From: Selaginella tamariscina
Lineage: Eukaryota > Streptophyta > Lycopodiopsida > Selaginellales > Selaginellaceae
NCBI GenBank assembly: GCA_003024785.1
Contig: PUQB01000014.1
Location: forward strand, 112,804 to 176,803
Direction: 5' to 3'
DNA: 64,000 nt
Below, piece by piece: positions 33,953 to 45,393 of the stretch. The first letter of the stretch is position 1, and the number at the start of each line of letters is the position of its first letter. The translations under genes were made by a program, and so were the position numbers. The notes under the pieces were generated by a model. It saw only the letters and a list, made by a program, of their open reading frames with translations. It did not search any database and was not told the origin of the DNA.

Positions 33953-36950
33953 TCATAGCAATGCTACTCTGATTGTCATACCAGCTGAGCATGGGGGTTC
34001 GTTGCACCGCTCCAAGCTCCTGTAAGAGCCCTGCATCCATATAAGCTCCTTGCATCTAGAAGTTAGGGCAATGTACTCAACCTCTACAGACAAAAGGGCC
34101 ACCACACTTTGCCTCTTGCTCCCCCACGCAATCGAGGCCCCGCACAATTCCAAAGAGTAGCCAGTGGTGGACCGAGCTCCTTTGTTTGTCCCCCAACTTG
34201 CATCAGTGTAAGTGACCAGCTGAGTGTCACGGCCTGAGAAGCATAGGCCATGGTGAGGCGTTCCCTTTAGGTACTGAGTACATGTTTGGTAGCCTTCCAA
34301 TGGCACAAACTCGGAGCAGATCCAAACTGGCTAAGCAGCACAATGGCATATGCTATGTCCGGTCTAGAGGAAAACACCAGAAACATCAAACAACCTATCA
34401 GGTTGCAGTACAAAATCTCATAATCACATATCTCTCTCCCATTTGAGGCAAATTTGGATTGACAGCACCAACGAGCATGGGAGTTTCAATTGGACGGCAG
34501 TTCTGCATGCCAAATCAAGAGAGAAGAGATTGCACATAGTGCTATTGGTGAATCTTCAAAGTCCCAGCCTGCATATCCCGCTCAATTTGTAGGCCTAAGA
34601 ACGTCTTCACCTTTCCCATGTCCTTCATCCAAAATCGTTGTGCCAAGCTTGCTTTCAACCTGCCAATCCTGTCTTCATCACCTCCAATGATGAGGAGATC
34701 ATCCACATACATGGCAACAATGATCCGTCCACGACCAACTCCTCGCACATAAACATTGAAATCACTGTGTGTTTTCCGAAAGCCTTGTCGACACAAAGCT
34801 TCATTAAACTTCTTGTACCACACCCAAGAAGCTTGCTTGAGACCATACAAGGCTTTGTTAAGGCGCCATGCTCGAGCTATGTCCCCATGCCCGGGAAAGC
34901 CTAGGGGAATGTGCATGAAGATCTCCTCATGCAAATCCCCTGTAAGGACGTAGTCTTCACATCCATTGGTGCACTTGCCATCTCTGATGTTAGCAAGTGC
35001 CAAGAGTGTGCGACACTAGGCAACTTAACACAGGAAAAATGTCTCTTCATAGTCAACTCCTCACACCTGGGTGAAGCCTTTTGCCACGAGTCTAGCTTTG
35101 TGTCTGACATCCCCAATTAGGGGATCCACTATCCGCTTGAAGACCCACTTGTAGTCAACAAGTCGACGTCGGTGTGGGGCAACACACTCCTCAATGTGCA
35201 ATTCTGCACTTGTGCATCCACTTCATCCTGAATGGCCCGCTTCCACTCAAGAGACTCCGCTCCGGTCACCGCATCTTCAAAGGTGGAGGGAACCTTCTCA
35301 TCCACAAACATGCACATCTCGGCTTCTCATCAAGTAGAGAAGTGGCATCTTCCAAGCGAGAAGGTACTCTGTGTGTGGTCTGTTTGGAGCTACCACAGGA
35401 TCTGGCATGCCCTACCGGCGAGGAACATGAGGAGGCCGATCAACCTGCTGCTCCGGCTGCTCAGGTGCCAACTGCTCATGGACATCAACATCATCTTGAT
35501 CACCTCAAGCATCACCTGGCAGTTGCTCCCCTAGGGCATCAAGGCCATGGTCTTCCCCTATGTCCGCAAAACCAACTGGGATTAGGGGAGCCAATGAGTC
35601 ATTATCAATGAAGGAGTCCACAGGTTGTTCCGTGGAACGACACCATGTGAGGTCATCCTCAGCAAACACCACATCCGTGCTGATGATGGTGCATTTGTCC
35701 ACAGGGTTCCACAGCCTGTATGCTTTCCGACGCTGTTCATCATCTTGTGCATAGCCAACAAAGATCAACTTCTGGCTCTTGGGGTCCAGCTTCTTTCGCA
35801 GCTGGTAGGAATATGCGCATATGTTGTGCAACCAAACACCCTGAGGTGGGATACATCAGGCTTCAGACCTCTCCATGCTTCCTCAAGTGTCTTGCCTTTC
35901 AATGCCAAGTTGGCAACCGGTTCTGAACATGCATGGCTACTGCAATAGCCTCCTGCCAGAACTCCTTACCCAAATGTGCATGAGCAAGAAGGCTGCGTGC
36001 TGCATTCACCAGCGTTCAATTCTTCCTCTCAACCATGCCATTCTGTTGGGAGGTGTACCGGGTGGTGATGTGGTGTTGGATACCGGCATTTCGACACAAC
36101 TTTTGCATGGTGGAGTTAAGGTATTCCTTGCCACCATCCGTGCACAAGGCCTTAAGCTTCTTGCCAACTTGAGTTTCCACCGCAACTCTGTACACGGGGA
36201 AGGCCTCCACCATCTCACTTTTATGACATAGGAAGAAAAGTTTGGTGAGACAACTGAAGTCATCAATGAACGTAAGAACGTAACGTGCACCAAAATGACT
36301 CGGGATGTCCATGGACCCACACAGGTCAGAGTGCACCAGCTCCAAGAGCTCTGAAGAGCGGTGCTTTGAAGATCCAAAACTTCAATGATGATGTTTGCCC
36401 AACACACATGACTCACAAAATGCATGTGAAAAACCAGGCCTCAAATCCAGCCCTTCCACCATGCAATTGGACACAAGCTCATGTAGTGCCTTGTGATTTG
36501 CATGACCCAACCGGCAATGCCACAAATAGGCATATGCACCAACGACGTTCTCAGCGGCTGCAGCAAGACGAGGGTGTGAGAGAATCTCATACAAGTTTCC
36601 ACGTCGCCTGGCATGGAGAACTTTCCTCCCAGTCACACGGAAATCCAACTTGTCATATAAATCCGCACCATGACTAGTAATCACGATCGACTTTCCGTCG
36701 TCACACAACCTCGCCACTGATATAAGGTGTTTCTGCATGCCTGGGACGTGCAAGGCGTCTTTGAACGTCATCTCCCCACCGTCCTAAAGTGGGAGTGTCA
36801 AAGTGCCTCGACTAGCAATGTCTAATTAGGCATTGTTCCCCAATACCACACCACTACTTCTTTGAACTGGGATATACTATTCAAACATCAACTTGTTATT
36901 AGTCATGAGGCTAGTGCAACTTGAGTCAAGCACCCAGGAGTGCATTTTCC
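33953..36950 (-). pseudogene. Copia Pol fragments: protease, integrase, reverse transcriptase, RNase H
   Basis: Protease is seen as LDSSCTSLMT near 36,900-36,930 (DSS where DSG is expected). The GAG-pre-integrase segment is at 36382-36771 (LWHCRLGHANHKALHELVSN). The integrase core is at 36016-36345 (ELVHSDLCGSMDIPSHFGAR, TFIDDFS, TSQQNGMVERKN). Reverse transcriptase is at 34542-35003 (LNKALYGLKQASWVWYKKFN, MYVDDLLIIGG with the YVDD box). RNase H is at 33953-34306 (YTDASWGTNKGARSTTGYSL). Stops separate each block. The order and wording are unmistakably Copia. Confidence 0.9.
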
Positions 36951-37169
36951 TGCTGCTCTCAGCATTGAGGGACTCCTCTGCTACGGACTCTTCTTCCCAT
37001 TCACCTTCTTCACTTTCAACACTGACATTAGCCTTCCCATTTGCATGGGGGCATTTCCTACCCCAATGTCCAAACCCTCAGCATATCTTGCATTGGTCAT
37101 GGCCAAGTCAACCTCCTCGTCCTCGACCTCTACGTCCTCGTGCGCCCTTCTTCGATTCCCCTCCAAAAG

Positions 37170-37952
37170 CTACTCGTCCACGTCCACCTCGGCCAGCCCA
37201 ACCACCGTCTTGAGCTCCTCGGCCAGCCCAGGCATTGCCCAGGACTGGAGGTGGCAAGGGTGCAACAGCATCACACCGGCCAGCTCATGCTCGGGAACTC
37301 GTCGTTTAGCATACATGATTTCATGTAAAGCATTGGTTTTGGCCTTCTCCTTGCGAAGCAAGGTTGTGGCCACAAGCTTGGCCACCACCGTTTCAAATGT
37401 GAGATTGTCCTCACGATTGAGAGCCTCAACATCCATGTCCCATTGAGTAGGGAGGGACCGGTAGAGCTTCACCTTTTGCATGGAATCCAGGATGATATGC
37501 TCGTCCCCTTGGGCAACAAGTTTAGCAAAGAGCCGACTCAGCTTGTTCGCATGCTCCTGCATGTCTTCATCTTCGTAGACACAAGCCTCAAGCTCTGAGT
37601 GGATCTGCATGACTTCCATGTCGGTCTTTTTCCCATAGGTGTTCGATAGCCACTTCCAGACTTCAGTAGGGGACTTGTTAATATCCACCTTGAGCATAAT
37701 CCCCAAGCTGAGGTAAGTGTAGATGCAGCCCACAGCGTGCTTAGGTTGCACTTTCCACTCCTGGTGGATTCTAAGGGTCTCATTGGAGTTGCCCTCCGGC
37801 GGCTCCAGCTTAGTCCACGGATGAGCCCAAAAATTCCTTTGATGCAGCCGAGTCTCCATCAATTTCTTCCACATCAAATTGTTCTGCCCCTTAAACACAA
37901 AGGGCTTGCTCCCACATGAGCTTCCAGAGGAATCCTTACAAGATTTGGCCAT
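37170..37952 (-). CDS. Copia Gag
   Basis: The 260-codon frame starts MAKSCKDSSGSSCGSKPFVF and has the Copia Gag features FKGQNNLMWKKLMETRL, VWKWLSNTYGKKTDMEVMQI and EHANKLSRLFAKLVAQGDEH. Gag forms the virus-like particle that packages element RNA. The zinc knuckle follows out of frame near 37,050-37,085 (CX2CX4HX4C with a TGA inside). This is the longest intact frame in the element, although it ends in an altered frame at DVDE. Confidence 0.85.
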   Translation of the reverse strand: MAKSCKDSSGSSCGSKPFVFKGQNNLMWKKLMETRLHQRNFWAHPWTKLEPPEGNSNETLRIHQEWKVQPKHAVGCIYTYLSLGIMLKVDINKSPTEVWKWLSNTYGKKTDMEVMQIHSELEACVYEDEDMQEHANKLSRLFAKLVAQGDEHIILDSMQKVKLYRSLPTQWDMDVEALNREDNLTFETVVAKLVATTLLRKEKAKTNALHEIMYAKRRVPEHELAGVMLLHPCHLQSWAMPGLAEELKTVVGLAEVDVDE

Positions 37953-38133
37953 GGCCTCCCACTAGGCTACATTACACATTGCTCCCTGTCCAAATCAGAA
38001 GCGGCTTTGATAGAATCTATCCTATATCTGAAACTTACCACACACGTAGCATCGGAGAGCAATAAATGTCACCATCAAACCCTAAAACCTGTCTCTGTTA
38101 CAATGGAGCATCAGTTTATGTCTCAACAAAACT

Positions 38134-38701
38134 GATCCACCAGCACCCCATGCGGTGTGGGAGTCTGCTGCAAAGCTGCTCTCCAATGTGTTACAGTCCT
38201 CTGTTAACCCACAGCAATACTGTCATCCAGGTGTTATTGCTAAGCTTCTGAGATCCAGCAATGAGAACACAGTCTTGACCGCTTTGCATGCTTTGTTACT
38301 TGTCGAGAAGGAGGATGCTTCCACTGCAGAGATCATGGCTGAGGTACAGTATTATCACATCTCTCTCTCTCTCTCTCTCATATGTATAACTAAGAAAATG
38401 TATGTTTTTTTGACATTAGAGTGGGGCAATAGAGTCGCTTGTGGAGATACTGAGGTGGCACAACAGCCAGTGTGATGAGGCAGCTGCCAGGCTTCTTGAG
38501 TTGCTGGTGAACAATGTGAAGGTCCGAGGGATGAAAACTGCCAAGCTTGCGATTTGTCCACTTGCCGACTTTCTACTGGATGCCCAGACACAGTGCTCTG
38601 AACAGTCTAGACTACTTGCTGCACTTGCTCTTGGGGACCTCTTCCAGAATGATAACCTTTGCAAATCCAGTGATGCGGTTAGTATTTAATTAACTAATGA
38701 T

Positions 38702-38771
<70 letters not shown>

Positions 38772-40279
38772 AACCATAGAAAAACTTACATATATAACAT
38801 TACAGGTTTCAGCATGTCGAGCATTGGTTAGCCTACTAGAAGGGCAGCCTAGTGAAGAGATACAAATGGTTGCAATATGTGCATTGCAAAACTTGGTTGT
38901 GAACAGTCGGCCTAATAAGCGAGCTGTTGCTGAAGCTGGTATGTGAAGTATATACACATACACACACATATACTACGTATATTTCACACACACACACACA
39001 TGTATACATAACTTTTTATTAATATAACTATTTCAGGTGGAGTTCAAGCATTAAAAGAGATCCTTGCTATAGGAAGACCAGAGACTGCTGTTCAGACTGC
39101 TTCATTAATCAGGATTTTATTCTCTAACCACACCGTTCATGAGTTTGCCTCCATTGAGACTCTCCAGGCACTCCTTGGTAAAAGGGTTTATGTACATGTA
39201 TACATACATTGTCATATATATAAAATGGTTTGTATTGTGGCAGCTCTATTAGCGAAGGACCTATGGTCAAGGCAACCAGTACAAGAAGAGATAGTTAAAT
39301 CGATAAACACAATGTTTTAATCTGTTCCCTGATTGGTGCGATGAAGAGTGAATCAGAGATTGCACAAGAAGCAGCACTTGACACATTGTTTATCTTCATA
39401 CAAACATGGCCTGCATGCACCGTAGAAGATGGTAATCTCTCTCTCTCTCTCTCTCTCTAAAACCAATCTTTTTACAGGTAAAGCACAGGCAAATGCAATG
39501 GCAGATGCAATACCTGTTCTTCAGATGCTAATGAGAACAGGTCCGCAGAGGTTCCACGAGCGTATAGAGCTTGTACTACAGTGTTTACCTGGTAACCTTC
39601 TGGTTAACATTAAACGGGGCAATAACCTGAGGCAATCTATGGGTGGCACCAATGCATTCTGTAAGATTACATTAGGAAACGGTCCCCCTCGGCAAACCAG
39701 AGTAAGTTTATGTATATACACCGCCTGCGTGTATGTACGTGTCTGTGTTTGTGTGTGTGAATATAACACACCGTTTATTCCAGGTTGTATCAAACAATAG
39801 TGCCCCATAGTGGGAACAGGGTTTTGCATGGGCATTTGACACGCCTCCAAAGGGTCAGAAGCTGCGTATTTCATGCAAAAACAAAGGTGCCTTTGGAAAG
39901 GTATGTATGTGTGCGTGCGTGCGGATGTGTGTGTGAGAGAGAGAGACGCAGTGCTTAAACCCTAAACCCATTATATACATATAAATATATAATATACTGT
40001 TATAATATAATATTATATAATATACCATTATATTCATTATATATATATATATATATATATAAATAAAATGTACGTGTTTTATACTTAAAATAATAGATAG
40101 TAATAAATAAATAAATAACATGTATTTATTACCAGGCTAGTCTCGGGAAGGTTACTATACAGATTGATCGGGTGGTAATGCTGGGTACACTAAGTGGAGA
40201 ATATCAGTTAAAACCCGAGCATAATCGGGACGGAACGCCACGGACGTTGGAGATTGAGTTTCAATGGTCAAACCGGTAA
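38134..40279 (+). pseudogene. CSI1: CSI-like gene, block 4: last armadillo repeats and C2 domain
   Basis: Exons by GT-AG borders are 38134-38343 (DPPAPHAVWESAAKLLSN), 38420-38677 ([20 protein letters not shown]), 38806-38938, 39037-39177, 39244-39431, 39478-39701 ([20 protein letters not shown] then [20 protein letters not shown]), 39784-39900 and 40136-40279, ending [10 protein letters not shown] and TAA. The C2 domain, which in CSI1 is tied to membrane and microtubule association, starts in the 39478 exon. Damage: a frameshift with loss of about 18 residues near 39,320 and a TAG at 39808-39810, replacing the E of a PEW motif inside C2. Introns are 46 to about 235 nt and rich in CT, TG or AT. 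The gene converges on the kinase-like gene at 40739. Confidence 0.93.
38706..38769. repeat. Intronic (TG)n(AG)n microsatellite
   Basis: A run of TG followed by AG fills most of the intron at 38678-38805 of the CSI-like gene. Similar CT/GA tracts occur in several of its other introns. Confidence 0.95.
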
Positions 40280-40735
40280 TAATCGATGGCTGTGAACGTT
40301 TTGTAAACATTACATCCCAAGCTTTTTAAGGGCGTGCTGTGTTCATATGCTTTGTGTTTACTAAATATCTAATAAATATATGTTCTTCGTATAATGTGTA
40401 AATAATTAAGTTATTAAAAATGTTTAGTAATGATTAATTTTAATTAAATAAATATTTATTATAGTGTTGTTTTTAGAGCATCAGACAGTATTAAAATTTT
40501 AAAGTTATGTGAATTTTAAGTGCAAAATAACTGTTTAAATTAAAGAAACTTTAGTATTTTTTTAAATTACACAATTAATTTAGAATCAATTTATGACTGT
40601 TGTTAATGATTTTAAGAGATTAGAATGTGTGCGTGTATGAGCAAAATTGTTGGTTAAAAAAGCCACGTATAGTATATAGAATACATTTTAAGATCAACAG
40701 TTTAAAATGTAATTAAATTATAAACCCTGGGACAG
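40280..40735. other. AT-rich intergenic region between convergent genes
   Basis: This 456-bp stretch holds the 3' ends of the CSI-like gene (+) and the kinase-like gene (-). AATAAATAT at about 40,370 and TTAAATAAATATTTATT at about 40,445 could serve as polyadenylation signals. No ORF. Confidence 0.5.
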
Positions 40736-43041
40736 TTATTGTTTTCTCATCACCCTTGGCTTCCCACTGGCACCTTGTGCTGACAAGATCCAGTTGATGC
40801 AATCTCTCGTGTTGTTTGGGATAGATCTTAACTTTAACGCGCGCTGCAAAGCTGCTTGCCTCTCTACTCCATTATAAAGTCCCTCCACAAACAAAAAGGA
40901 AAGTGCGAGCGAGCACCAATCATCACGATACTGAAACCCCTTCTCCTCCTCGAAGAATGGAGACTCGAAGCAGGGAGTTCCAACACGTTGCCGGAGCACT
41001 TCCGTTGGCTCGTCAATGAAACAGGATGCATCGAAATCGTTCAACTTCAGCTGCCCATCAATATCAGAAGGTTAGCCGGCTTGACATCCCTGTGATATAC
41101 ACCTCTCGCGTGTATGCCATAAACAGCTTTCTCGCCATTGTCCCAGAGTTGCTCATAGTTGCTCACCAAATCTCCACGGTGCATTGGACGTCCATAGCCA
41201 CTCAGAGCCATCCACCTCAACCCCTCTCCTGCACCTATCACGACCCCGCAGTAGTTCGGCTCCAACATGGACCTGATGTAAGGTAAACTGTCCACACTGA
41301 GGTGGATCTCACACTCCCTCGAAATCCTCCTCTCCTCTGAAACTTTGACGACAGAAGGCTCTGTACCCCTCCGCAACACAATGGACTTGTAACCGTCTGA
41401 AATGACTGTCGCTCCAGTTAAGCCAAGTTCCACATTATCATCATCTCGTATGAGCTGAATAGGAGCCAATGGGATGTTCAGCTTTGAGCAGAGAGTGTCC
41501 ACAAACCTCACTAACAGCCGAAAGCCGGGTTCAGGTCGTGCAGGAACTACATCCTGCAACGTCGCCTCTGTGTCAACTTTGTCAAGCTGCGTTATGTCGA
41601 ACAGCAGGTTCCTCCGGTCCCAAGATTTTGACACAGGGAACTCAGGTGCCACCTGAAGCGATTGAACCTGACCGTTCTCCCCACAAGTGAAAAGAGCAAA
41701 CCACAGACGTTCAATCCTTCTACAAACAAGCCAAAGTGCCAAGGTTGAGCATCTTTCATGTTGCACTTAAGCATCTTGGCAAACCCGTCCTTATTGCTGT
41801 CTATCCCACCAGTTGGATCGCCTGGTACAGTGCACCGGAAGGTGCTTTTAAGTTCGCTGGGCTGAGAAGTGTTGCGTGCCCGCAAACATATATCCTCCCC
41901 AGCAGATCCTTGATGAACGTCTTTAAAGAACTCGATGTCAGGCTGGCCTGACGAGGCTCCAAGGCAGAATTGAAGAAACAATGGATGGTATGGTACCTCC
42001 AAATCGTTCTGATTCTTTGCCCGACTTCTCCTCATCTTCAAAACTTTCTCCAAAGAAGCGGCTTTAGCTTCGAACAGCAAAAAGTGTAGATACCGGAATT
42101 CAGCAACCAGAGGCCGCAACGGCTGCAAGAGTTCGTCAATGTCAACGGTGGTTCTTGGCACCTGCCTATTGACAACTTGCTCTTCCCACAACTCAGGACA
42201 TGCTTCAAAAGGTATGGTAGCCAAGGAAGAGTTCCGTATGATAGTCTGCTGTCGTGAACTCTGTCCCTGTTCTAAACCCTGAAGCCTTAACTCAAGATCG
42301 AACGAGGTAGTATCACCAGCCCTTCTGACATGCAAAACGAAGACTTGTGGCAATTCCCTGTGTACCAGTTCACTCAGCTTCCACCAAATGCCATCACTAA
42401 CCCGCATTTCTTCAAAATTCTTACTTTTCAACCACCTCCATAATTCAGTCGTGCTGTCGATGTGTCGAGGAACTGCCTGAAAGACTTGGCCTGGGTGGAT
42501 GCAAATCCTGCGCCCGTCTGGATTATATCCCAAGTACTTCAGCTGTACCCTGTTCAGTCATATCGTTCTGAAACAGAATGTCAGTTCCGGGAGAGAGCAA
42601 TTAATAGTCACTTACTCGAGGCAGCTCCTCGAGGTTGGACCGGTTCCGCTTGAGCCCTGCTGAATAAGAAACTTGTTGCTCAGGAATCAAGAGAGAAGTC
42701 TGCTGAGGAATCTCTGACTGTCCAGGTATTTGTTGTGAAATCTGCCCCGCTCCATGTTCTAAAGCAGACAGTACGGGCCCTGCTTGGCCAAATTGAGAGT
42801 GTTGTCGAGCCATCGTCGGCAAGGTCTGTTGCTGAGAGAAGCTATGCTGTACATATTGGGGAGTCCAATACAGCAGTGGAGGAGCATACTGCGGATGTGA
42901 AGCCAAACCATACCCGTATCCAGCCTGCGGTTGCAATCTCGTTTCCGAGGGATATCCTCCATACCCAATCTGGGGGTAAGCATACCCAGCCTGCGGATGT
43001 CCTATAGCATCCGGCCATTGTCTATTCCGATCCTGCGCCAT
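40736..43041 (-). pseudogene. Protein-kinase-like gene with disordered QP/Y-rich N-terminus; two frameshifts
   Basis: Exon 1 (42616-43041, 142 codons) starts MAQDRNRQWPDAIGHPQAGY and is rich in Q, P, G and Y, with YPQIGYGG- and GYGYG-type repeats. A 73-nt intron (GTAAGT...GGTACAG, 42543-42615) joins in frame to LKYLGYNPDGRRICIHPGQV. The long middle region is not recognised. The C-terminal part is a kinase fold: GATVISDGYKSIVLRRG, PSVVKVSEERRISRECEIH, HARGVYHRDVKPANLL (catalytic loop HRDVKPAN) and QLKLNDFDASCF, where DFD replaces the usual DFG. The style resembles the FunK1/Crinkler-associated kinases; that affinity is tentative. Single-base breaks occur near 41,690 (LLF/TCGENGQ) and 41,065 (NLL/DGQLKL). 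Correcting both would give about 740 residues, so decay or sequencing error are both possible. Confidence 0.75.
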
Positions 43042-43188
43042 TCTACCGAAACCCTAGCCTGTGGAGGTTGTTTTTGTATTCTTTTAATTTAATTATTATT
43101 CGTATATAACTGTAATGCTGTGTGATTAAAATATATACTAATATATTTTAATCAGATAAAGTAGCCGCTAAAAAGCGACTGGGTCTTA

Positions 43189-43431
43189 GGGTCGTTTCGC
43201 ACCACACTTAGCAGTCAAACCATTAAGCATGGCCCTAATTAATGCAGCCGGAAATATGTAATAAATAATGCCGGACGGTAAATTAAGGACGCTAAATGAC
43301 CCTTCCCCCTCCCTTAGCGTCCCTTAATTTTATTTATTACTTATTTCCGGCATAGTAATTATATATTTCCGGCTGCATTAATGAAGGTTATGCTTAAGGG
43401 TTTGACTGCTAAGTGTGGTGCAAAGCGACCC
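43189..43431. mobile_element. Harbinger/Tourist-like MITE, 243 bp
   Basis: The ends are inverted repeats GGGTCGTTTCGCACCACAC and GGGTCGCTTTGCACCACAC (reverse complement of the right end). Similarity extends over most of each half, through ACTTAGCAGTCAAACC and ATTAATGCAGCCGGAAATAT, so the whole element folds back. TTA flanks both sides (43186-43188 and 43432-43434), the expected 3-bp target of PIF/Harbinger elements. No coding capacity. Confidence 0.88.
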
Positions 43432-43434
43432 TTA

Positions 43435-43891
43435 AACTAAAGTGGACTAGTAGTTGTTGCACATACCTACTTGTCCTGCAGCGTTTGACTTAATTGCGTG
43501 CGTGCGTGTGCGTGATGAAGTCAGGTATGACAAAATCATGAACTTCTTTAAATATATATATGGTTTGACTTAATATTTCAAATGTAAGGACACATAAACA
43601 TTCTATTTCAAAAGAAATTTCATATTCAAACTCAATACACTTTAAAACTTAATAATTTAAAATACTACAAGTAAATTACAAATAGTTTTACTTTTATTAT
43701 TAATTGAAGATTTTAACATTATAAATTAAAAAGAAATTAAAAATTTAGAAATTAATAAAAATGATACAAAATTATTTAAAATTTTGAAATAATAATTTTT
43801 AATAATAAATCCGTATTTAAGCAAATCCAATATTATTGAATTTAAAATGATATTAATTAAATATATATTTAATTTATAAAAAATTATAATG

Positions 43892-43928
<37 letters not shown>

Positions 43929-44140
43929 CAATTTATAATAAATTAGAATGAAATAAACTAAATAAAAAAACATTAGTAAATATCAGCAATATATATTTAA
44001 TTGATTGTGTTTTGGAGTTATATACTACAGATTATAAATATATTAAGTTTTAATGTAATTTTAAAAAACTTTATGACAAGTTTTAGGTCATACTCATTTT
44101 ATATATCAAATTTGCTAGTATTTAGCACTCAAATCTTCAC

Positions 44141-44228
<88 letters not shown>

Positions 44229-45018
44229 ATGTTGTATATATACATATATAGAAATACAATAAATATGTATATGTATTTAACATCGTATATCACAATTATA
44301 CATAGATATGTAAATATACGTGTGTGATATATATATATATATGATCTTCTACTTACAGACCATGAGCTGTAGACTTATTTGCCAAAAACATAAACACTTT
44401 TGTAAGAATAATCTTCATTTGAAATAAATTAGAATTGTTAATAAATTGATAATCAATAATAATAACTTGATAATCGATGAGTATGACCTAAAACTTGTCT
44501 TAAAGTTTTTAAAATTACATTAAAATTTATTATATTTATAATTTGTACTCCAAAACACAATCAATTAAATATTTTATTGATTAAATAAATTAGAATTGTT
44601 AATAAATTGATAATCGATAATAATAATCAATAAATATGTAATTTTCAAATTTTTAATCCGATATTTAATATATATGTTTATTAAATTCAGGCTGCACGGA
44701 ACAATACGATGAACTTGTATTAATTAAATTTAAAAAATGAATTCAAATATTTTATGTTTCCTTTTAATATGAGACAACAGGCAGGTTAAATAAAAATATA
44801 AGTTTCCCTCCTAATCCACAGGTTTAACCTTAAAATGTTTACTTTATAACTTTACATTAATAAACTATTCAATTAATTTGAGAAATTTAGACAGGTTATT
44901 AAACTAGCATTTTACATTAATAAATAGATAATAATATGGTAAACATAATGATTTTAATACATACGTATAATAAGACAGTTTACAAAAATGGAAGGACAAA
45001 TTAACACATATAATAACA
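43435..45018. other. AT-rich stretch with an inverted repeat around a long (AT)n tract
   Basis: About 110 bp at 43990-44102 (containing TTGATTGTGTTTTGGAG and CAAGTTTTAGGTCATACTCA) is repeated in inverse at 44476-44585. Between them lies (AT)n at about 44147-44220. A direct repeat of AAATAAATTAGAATTGTTAA occurs at 44422 and 44584. The inverted repeat may be a worn foldback transposon. No gene. Confidence 0.6.
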
Positions 45019-45036
45019 TCACCCCATCATTCTAAC

Positions 45037-45176
45037 CTGTAAAGAAATAACCTCCCGCTGTTTAAAGTAGCGCCTGTCTTCCTCGTCAACCAGAACCAGG
45101 TTTAAGAAATACTGAACGCTAAACTTGTTATTTATGTTCTTGTATGTAGGTGTCAACTCGTACGGACTCAAAACTC
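45037..45176 (-). pseudogene. VPS26: VPS26-like exon (retromer subunit), isolated
   Basis: On the - strand a GGTTTTACAG acceptor is followed by VLSPYELTPTYKNINNKFSV, QYFLNLVLVDEEDRRYFKQ and REVISLQ before GTTAGA. This is the C-terminal arrestin-like lobe of VPS26, a retromer core subunit that recycles vacuolar sorting receptors. The DEEDRRYFKQ motif is diagnostic. No other VPS26 exon is clear in the adjacent DNA: upstream on the - strand lie a short LKKNITKEFADVNK-like piece and then the minisatellite. It is probably a gene remnant cut off by repeat expansion or insertion. Confidence 0.85.
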
Positions 45177-45393
45177 CTGTAAAACCAACACGTATATAGA
45201 TGCATCATGGAAGTCTTCATCCTTTATGTGAGGTTTTCTTCTTACCTGAATGGTGTCTTCATCCTTATGTGAGGTTTGGTGTGTGTGTGTTTTGTTCACA
45301 TCAGCAAATTCTTTGGTTATGTTCTTCTTCAGGTTTTTTTATTCTTGCTATTAGGGATCGTAGATAGACATTTAAAACAGTATATATTATGAA

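Larger units (their letters stand above)
33632..38128 (-). mobile_element. Ty1/Copia LTR retrotransposon, 4,497 bp, inserted in a CSI exon
   Basis: The element runs TGTT...AACA with a perfect 5-bp target duplication AAACT at 33627-33631 and 38129-38133. LTRs are only about 120 bp (33632 to about 33755 and about 38008-38128) and differ mostly by transitions. Coding is on the - strand. A PBS-like TATCAAAGCC sits just inside the right LTR, whose last bases appear deleted. Gene order is gag, protease, integrase, RT, RNase H, as in Copia. All frames are broken by stops and indels, so it is not autonomous. Removing it restores the CSI exon exactly. Confidence 0.95.

Noticed and set aside
36893..37446. 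+ strand ORFs within the Copia element
   Set aside because: They are antisense to the Gag/protease region.
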